NCBI GenBank assembly: GCA_947177935.1
Contig: CAMWWG010000011.1
Location: 1 to 11,301, forward strand
DNA length: 11,301 bases
Reading direction: 5' to 3'
DNA from: an uncultured Ruminococcus sp.
Lineage (GTDB): Bacteria; Bacillota; Clostridia; Oscillospirales; Ruminococcaceae
In this document: one piece after another, positions 7,118 through 11,301 of the stretch
Layout of the letters: each line of letters starts with the position of its first letter
Position numbering within the stretch: the first letter of the stretch is position 1
Made by a program: the position numbers and the translations under genes
The notes under the pieces: model-generated
Told to the model about the DNA's origin: nothing
What the model saw: the letters and a program-made list of their open reading frames with translations, nothing else
The model's database searches: none

Positions 7118-7210
7118 ATGAGTAAAAAAAAGAAAAATCAGAAATCTCAGAATCAGACAGAAAATCAGACACAGGATTCTAAAAACTCAGAAAATTCTCA
7201 TAATTGCTGA
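7118..7210 (+). CDS. Hypothetical 30-residue K/N/Q/S-rich microprotein
   Basis: A 30-codon frame starts at ATG 7118 with AGGAGA at 7101-7106, 11 bases upstream, and ends TGA at 7208-7210. It begins MSKKKKNQKSQNQ and continues with almost only Lys, Asn, Gln, Ser, Thr, Glu and Asp, ending in Cys. No membrane segment or known family can be seen. The composition resembles the Asn/Gln linker of the PASTA protein and the N-terminus of the sigma factor. It lies between two intrinsic terminators and has no clear promoter of its own, so expression would need readthrough from the sigma operon, or a weak start near a TATACT at 7048-7053. It may be a real small basic protein or a chance frame; the ribosome site and the terminator just after it favour a real gene. 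Confidence 0.45.
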   Translation: MSKKKKNQKSQNQTENQTQDSKNSENSHNC

Positions 7211-7230
7211 TTTGTTGCATTATGATCCAG

Positions 7231-7267
7231 AAAAGCTCTCTGCTGTGATCCGGCAGAGAGCTTTTTT
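7231..7267 (+). terminator. Terminator between the microORF and the convergent amylase gene
   Basis: A perfect 13-bp stem AAAAGCTCTCTGC (7231-7243) with its complement (7253-7265), a 9-nt loop and a T run to 7267. It lies 20 bases after the microORF stop. Read on the minus strand it has a shorter T run (TTTTC), so it may also end the amylase transcript coming from the right. Confidence 0.9.
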
Positions 7268-7292
7268 ATTATTTTTTAAATTTTTTAAATTC

Positions 7293-8876
7293 TTAATCTT
7301 CCAGAAGTCTGAAACGTTCTGTCTGTCCGACTGTGTCCATGAACATGGATTTTGGTCTTACCCAGACTGTGCCGTCTGCTTCGTTCTGGTAAACGATACA
7401 TTCTTCCAATGTTTCGCTGTGGGTTGCAATTGCTGTGACAGTATAGATACCGCCCTTGAAATGCTGGTAACGCTGTCCGATCTTGACTTCACGAGGCTGT
7501 GCCACGGGAACGGGTTTCACTTCCGGTTCGATATTCACAATATCATCCTGTACCAGAATCATGGAAGAATAGGGCTCTACGTGGATATATGCCGTGCCGT
7601 TCTCTACACGGACAGGCTTTCCGCCCAGAACATCCACCAGTGCGCCGTACTGCGTGTTGAATTGCATATCATAGGCATTTTCATCCAGATTCAATGCGAC
7701 ATAGACAGTCTGATTGTCCAGTTCTTTCGCAAACAGGAGCTGTCTGTTCGTGATATGATAGCGATTATAATTACCAGTACGCATTGCCGGATATGCTCTG
7801 TAAATTCTGCCAAGTTTTACAATATGCTGATACAAGCCAATGTTCTCTTTCTGGAGATCTTCCAGATTCAGACACGGACGCATCGGAGAGTCGTCGCCGC
7901 CCTGCTTTGCTCCCTGGATGCCGTATTCACTGCCGTAATAAATCGACGGAATGCCCGGCATTGCATACAGAAGTGTATAGCAGGTAGACAGATAATTTGG
8001 ATTGTTCAAAGCGCTTGCCAGACGGTTCACGTCATGATTATCCACAAAATTATATAACTTGATATTCCGGTAGATACCGCCGTTTGCGCCGGACTGCCGG
8101 TTGATCGAGTAATCAATTTCATAATAATTCTTGTCATTATGAGAAGAATAAATGCCCTTATAGCATTCGTAGTTTGTTACAGAATCCAACATTTCCGGGT
8201 TTGCCCAACGGTTATAGTCCCCGTGGATGATTTCGCCCATTAACCAGAATTCCGGATTTTTGCCTTTGCAGAAAGAACGGATTCTCTTGAAGAAATTGAA
8301 GTCAATGCAATCTGCCGCATCAAACCGGATACCGTCAATTTTGAATTCATCCATCCAGTAGCCGACTGCATCGAGTAAATAATTGCAGACATCCGGATTC
8401 TGAAGATTCAATTTTACGAGATTATAATGTCCGTTCCAACCCTCATACCAGAACGGATCACCGCAGGGAGATTGTCCGCCAAAATTGAGATTCTGAAACC
8501 AGCTGCAATACTGGGAATTCTGTCCTTTTTCCTGAATGTCCGTGAATGCCCAGAATTTGCGTCCCACATGATTGAACACACCGTCAAGGATGACCCGGAT
8601 GCCGTTCTCGTGCAGTTTTTCGCAGATATTCTTGAACATTTCATTATCGCCAAGTCTCCGGTCGATCATTTTGTAATCAATCGTATCATAGCCGTGTTCT
8701 ACGGATTCAAAAATGGGGCTGAAATAAATGGCGTCAACGCTCATTTCCTTGAAATGGTCAATCCAGTCCAGGATTTTTTCCAGTCTCTTGACAGGCTTAC
8801 CACCCTCATTGAATTTTGGTGCACCGCAGAATCCCAACGGATAAATATGATAAATAATCGCATTCTCGTACCACAT
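7293..8876 (-). CDS. Cytoplasmic GH13 alpha-amylase-family enzyme with C-terminal DUF1653-like domain
   Basis: 527 residues without a signal peptide, so it acts inside the cell on imported maltodextrins (inferred). The (beta/alpha)8 barrel shows all four GH13 regions: DGVFNH at 98-103, GIRFDAAD at 182-189 with nucleophile Asp186, GEIIHGDY at 214-221 with acid/base Glu215, and FVDNHD at 277-282 with Asp282. A beta-sandwich domain C follows (about 375-442). A proline/valine linker (about 444-461) leads to a final segment at 463-526 containing YQHFKGGIYTVTAIATHSET and WVRPKSMF. That segment resembles DUF1653, which normally occurs as a separate small protein. The exact specificity (alpha-amylase, cyclomaltodextrinase or glucosidase) cannot be told. 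AAGGAG-like sequence at 8890-8895 and AAGG at 8882-8885 (minus strand) precede the start. It is 69 bases downstream of the HD-domain gene and is probably co-transcribed with it. Confidence 0.94.
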   Translation of the reverse strand: MWYENAIIYHIYPLGFCGAPKFNEGGKPVKRLEKILDWIDHFKEMSVDAIYFSPIFESVEHGYDTIDYKMIDRRLGDNEMFKNICEKLHENGIRVILDGVFNHVGRKFWAFTDIQEKGQNSQYCSWFQNLNFGGQSPCGDPFWYEGWNGHYNLVKLNLQNPDVCNYLLDAVGYWMDEFKIDGIRFDAADCIDFNFFKRIRSFCKGKNPEFWLMGEIIHGDYNRWANPEMLDSVTNYECYKGIYSSHNDKNYYEIDYSINRQSGANGGIYRNIKLYNFVDNHDVNRLASALNNPNYLSTCYTLLYAMPGIPSIYYGSEYGIQGAKQGGDDSPMRPCLNLEDLQKENIGLYQHIVKLGRIYRAYPAMRTGNYNRYHITNRQLLFAKELDNQTVYVALNLDENAYDMQFNTQYGALVDVLGGKPVRVENGTAYIHVEPYSSMILVQDDIVNIEPEVKPVPVAQPREVKIGQRYQHFKGGIYTVTAIATHSETLEECIVYQNEADGTVWVRPKSMFMDTVGQTERFRLLED

Positions 8877-8904
8877 GATAACCTTAACTCTCCTTGATAA
8901 AAAT

Positions 8905-8939
8905 AAAATTTAAATTTTAAAAATTATTTTAAATAATTT
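8905..8939. repeat. Two AT-only palindromes between the HD gene and the amylase gene
   Basis: AAAATTTAAATTTT at 8905-8918 is a perfect 14-base palindrome, and AAATTATTT / AAATAATTT at 8921-8929 and 8931-8939 is a perfect inverted repeat around one base. Both consist only of A and T. They may form a weak hairpin in the operon leader or mark a processing site; there is no GC-rich stem for a classical terminator. Confidence 0.6.
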
Positions 8940-8945
8940 AAATAA

Positions 8946-9545
8946 TTAATAACTGTTTTCCGGTAAGCCCTCCAGATAGTAGCTTGCTTCCATGTCGGCA
9001 ACATTCAGGGCGAGCGCCAGAGGAAACATCTCCAATGCCCTGCCAATGGTGTTTTTATCTTCGATTCCGGAAAATCCCATATGATACCGGATGGCAAAGG
9101 CTTCTTCCCTGGAAAGCCGCATGTAACTTGAAATAATATAGACAGATTTTTCACCATGTCCATAGGGGAGCGTGTCGTCAATCCGATAGAACGGCACAGT
9201 CTCCCACTTGCCGTTTATTTTTTTATTTCTAGTATCTTTTACATAGAAATTCAGTTTGCAGATGTCATGCAGAAGCGCCACCAATGCGACAGTTTCATCC
9301 GTGTAATCCATGCCGTACAGTTCTTTTGTGCGTGGACGGGATAAATAATCCACCAGACAATGATAGACATTCAAACTGTGCTGGACAAGTCCGCCCTCGT
9401 AAGCGCCGTGGAATCTTGTGCTGGATGGCGCAGTAAAAAAATCGCTTGCGTCACTGGTGAGATAGTCCAATAGATTTTGTGATCCGGGGCGCTGTATGTG
9501 TTGCTGATAAATCTGAATAAATTCTTCTTTTGCAGATAGGCTCAT
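8946..9545 (-). CDS. HD-domain phosphohydrolase
   Basis: 199 residues. The metal-binding pattern of the HD superfamily is complete: His56 (QHSLNVYHC), His93-Asp94 in LLHDICKLNFY, His130 in PYGHGEKS, His155 in IRYHMG, and Asp184 in NVADMEASY. The extra histidines between HD and the last Asp fit the larger HD subgroup that may bind two metals. The family cleaves phosphate esters, including nucleotides, cyclic nucleotides and RNA ends; the substrate here is unknown. An OB-fold nucleic-acid-binding domain as in YhaM-type exonucleases is absent. AGGAG 5' of the ATG on the minus strand (within 9550-9560) and a strong promoter at 9610-9638 support the start. It is the first gene of a likely two-gene unit with the downstream amylase. 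Confidence 0.9.
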   Translation of the reverse strand: MSLSAKEEFIQIYQQHIQRPGSQNLLDYLTSDASDFFTAPSSTRFHGAYEGGLVQHSLNVYHCLVDYLSRPRTKELYGMDYTDETVALVALLHDICKLNFYVKDTRNKKINGKWETVPFYRIDDTLPYGHGEKSVYIISSYMRLSREEAFAIRYHMGFSGIEDKNTIGRALEMFPLALALNVADMEASYYLEGLPENSY

Positions 9546-9609
9546 GAAAAAAACTCCTGATATTTTAAAATCGTTTTATAATTTTATTATTTCAAATCCG
9601 ACAAGCAGT

Positions 9610-9638
9610 ATTATAGCATATTTTAAAAACAAATGCAA
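9610..9638 (-). promoter_or_regulatory. SigmaA-type promoter of the HD/amylase unit
   Basis: On the minus strand TTGCAT (9638-9633) is followed by a 17-base spacer and a perfect TATAAT (9615-9610), preceded by TGC (extended -10). The leader before the ATG at 9545 would be about 58 bases. Confidence 0.85.
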
Positions 9639-9639
9639 G

Positions 9640-9819
9640 GGCTTTGTTAAAAAATCATCAATCAGCACAGGAATAAAAAATAAAATTTATGCAATTTTCA
9701 CAAAAATTTGAAAAAATATAAATTTTTCAAAATATTTTCCAATATTTTTGCGTTTTTGCTTTCTAATTAGTAAAGCAGAAAAAAATTTGTGAATCAGAAA
9801 TGAGTATCTTTATATAAAT
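9640..9819. other. AT-rich divergent spacer with an inverted repeat
   Basis: No gene is seen here. A 9-bp inverted repeat TTTGAAAAA / TTTTTCAAA lies at 9707-9715 and 9723-9731, in a run of A-tracts that may bend DNA upstream of the divergent genes. No strong plus-strand promoter is visible. The best guess is TTGTGA at 9787-9792 with a TATA-rich box at 9810-9816, which would put the start point almost at the ATG at 9820. Confidence 0.4.
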
Positions 9820-11301
9820 ATGAAAAATTACAAGAAAATGATGACAGCCCTTGCAGGTGTGGTTCTGGCAGGGTCTGCGCTGAGTGTCCTCCCGGCATAT
9901 GCACTTGAGCCGCTTCCCCCAGATGTCGTTTGCAATCCTCCCTGGGGGCATGAATACAAACTGGAAAATCTGGATTTACATGCCGGAGATGTTCTGCAAC
10001 TGGAATTTACTTCACAGGGGTATTTCACCCTATATTTTCGTATTCTCACGAACGATAATGAAGAACAACTTCTCTATGAGTACACCGGCGGAGATGAAAG
10101 TTGTTTGGTTGATGAGTGGACAGTTCCGGAAGATTTAGATGCTGTGAAAATCTATTCTTCGGTGTATTCTGACTATGATACAGAATTAACAAATTACAAA
10201 GTCATTTCGGAATCCAATCAGATCTATGTCCGGGATGCGGTGATGCTCACAAAGTATCTGCATGGAAAACAAAATATTTCTAAATCTGAATTCGAGAAAC
10301 TCGACCGGAATCAGGATCATGTTGTAAATATTTTTGATCTTCTGCTTGTTAAGCAGGAATTAATCGGCGAAATCCAATCCGAACCGGTTCAGGCAATCGA
10401 ATTTACAAGTGCTGTCGATGCCACATCCGCTGTATTAGCACCGGGATGGGATTCTGCAATGAGTGATGAGAATTATATGATTAATTCTTATGAGGAACTC
10501 GAACAGATCATTACACCCCTGTTCCGGGAGAGCGTTGTCAAGTCCCTGGAAGAAATCTATAATTCTGCATTTTTTGAGGATCACACACTTTGTCTGAATC
10601 TCTGGGCACAGGATGAAATGGATGGTTTCTATATGGAAATTGGGGATGTGTCCTGTGAGAATCAGCAATTGCAGATCAATTATAAAAAAGAGCATATCAA
10701 TGGCTTTGTCGGCGAACGGAAAGTCCTGATTTCTCAGGTTGCTGTCCCGAAACAGGAATATTCCGCCGCAAAATGGGGCATCCAGGGGGAACAGTCTCTG
10801 GATTATGAATATATTTTCTCCGGGACTTCGGCTTCCGAGTATCTCCTGGAGCTGGAACATCCGTTGATTACGGATTATCAGCAATTTACGGAATATGCAC
10901 AGTATCTGCCACCGGAATGTCTGGAACGTTATACAGAAGAATTTTTTGAAACGAAAGCTGTTTACTTCCGTCCGGTAGAATATGGGATGCTTGGTGTGAC
11001 AGAAGAAGCCTGGAACGTCACAAAATACGGGGATTCTATTACAATGGATGTCAAAAGTATTTATCCACTTGTAGGCTGTGATGCCATGATGTTGGGAGTC
11101 GGTCAGTTAATCCTGGATCAGGCGGATGTTGAGAATGCAAAAGTTTCCTGCCGGGATTACCATGTCACGGACTGGGAACTCGGCAAGGAAACATTCGACG
11201 GAGAAACGTATCGTTATGCGTTACGTTCCACTTATCTGGCAGTCAATGTCAGTCAGTATACTTTCCGGGATCGCCATTTCATTGAAATCTACCTGATAAA
11301 T
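9820..11301 (+). CDS. Secreted protein with dockerin-like segment and repeated C-terminal domain (3' end outside window)
   Basis: The frame is open to the last base, giving 494 codons without a stop. Residues 1-28 form a signal peptide: Lys-rich start, hydrophobic core LAGVVLAGSALSVL, cleavage likely after AYA. An N-terminal beta-rich domain (about 30-127) has no family I can name. Residues 131-183 look like a type I dockerin. The second half has an intact calcium loop, DRNQDHVVNIFD at 162-173, and a following helix. The first half keeps DAVMLTKYLHG but has lost the Asp/Asn of its loop. Beyond it, about 220-312 and 350-440 resemble each other (both start with I-x-x-Y plus acidic helix, then strands), suggesting a tandem duplication. 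No catalytic motif is seen. No clear Shine-Dalgarno precedes the ATG. Dockerins attach proteins to cohesins, but in Ruminococcus genomes such segments are also common outside cellulosomes. Final function unknown. Confidence 0.83.
   Translation, partial: MKNYKKMMTALAGVVLAGSALSVLPAYALEPLPPDVVCNPPWGHEYKLENLDLHAGDVLQLEFTSQGYFTLYFRILTNDNEEQLLYEYTGGDESCLVDEWTVPEDLDAVKIYSSVYSDYDTELTNYKVISESNQIYVRDAVMLTKYLHGKQNISKSEFEKLDRNQDHVVNIFDLLLVKQELIGEIQSEPVQAIEFTSAVDATSAVLAPGWDSAMSDENYMINSYEELEQIITPLFRESVVKSLEEIYNSAFFEDHTLCLNLWAQDEMDGFYMEIGDVSCENQQLQINYKKEHINGFVGERKVLISQVAVPKQEYSAAKWGIQGEQSLDYEYIFSGTSASEYLLELEHPLITDYQQFTEYAQYLPPECLERYTEEFFETKAVYFRPVEYGMLGVTEEAWNVTKYGDSITMDVKSIYPLVGCDAMMLGVGQLILDQADVENAKVSCRDYHVTDWELGKETFDGETYRYALRSTYLAVNVSQYTFRDRHFIEIYLIN

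Noticed and set aside
7212..8057. Plus-strand open frame of about 280 codons opposite the amylase
   Set aside because: The minus strand carries complete GH13 and DUF1653-like motifs here; the plus frame is Cys/His/Ile-rich, has no ribosome site and overlaps a terminator.

Overview
The window looks like a chromosomal segment of a gut or rumen Clostridia of the Ruminococcus / Oscillospiraceae type. The reasons are a PASTA-repeat Ser/Thr kinase-like tail, a secreted protein with a dockerin-like segment, a cytoplasmic GH13 amylase, strong AGGAG ribosome sites, sigmaA-type promoters with extended -10 boxes, and very AT-rich spacers rich in TTTAAA. This assignment is inference from gene content and sequence style. 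No rRNA, tRNA, CRISPR array, insertion sequence or phage gene was seen.

Left part (1-1460): the 3' portion of a membrane protein with a cytoplasmic acidic linker, one transmembrane helix, three PASTA repeats and an extra C-terminal beta-rich domain. It ends at a strong intrinsic terminator. About 160 bases of AT-rich DNA follow, then a good extended -10 promoter overlapped by two TGTCA/TGACA inverted repeats.

Central part (1702-4946): a compact three-gene operon made of a free-standing NRPS-type condensation domain protein, a free-standing carrier protein, and an AMP-forming ligase whose first codon overlaps the carrier stop codon. The ligase lacks the amino-acid anchor of NRPS adenylation domains and resembles fatty-acid-activating enzymes. 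The simplest reading is a minimal acyl-transfer line: activate a fatty acid, load it on the carrier, and condense it with an amine or other nucleophile. This matches, from memory, the fatty-acid-amide clusters reported from gut Clostridia, and is the most interesting part of the window. A terminator closes the operon. A DegV/FakB fatty-acid-binding protein follows under its own near-perfect promoter and could plausibly supply fatty acids.

Middle right (5999-7266): an ECF sigma factor overlaps a gene for a small single-pass membrane protein, the likely anti-sigma partner. A terminator follows, then a 30-codon K/N/Q/S-rich microORF squeezed between two terminators.

Right part: on the minus strand, an HD-domain phosphohydrolase (9545-8946) with a strong promoter lies upstream of a GH13 alpha-amylase-family enzyme (8876-7293) that carries a fused C-terminal DUF1653-like domain. 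Two AT-only palindromes sit between them. Divergently, from 9820 to the window end, runs an incomplete secreted protein with a signal peptide, a half-degenerate dockerin and what looks like a duplicated domain.
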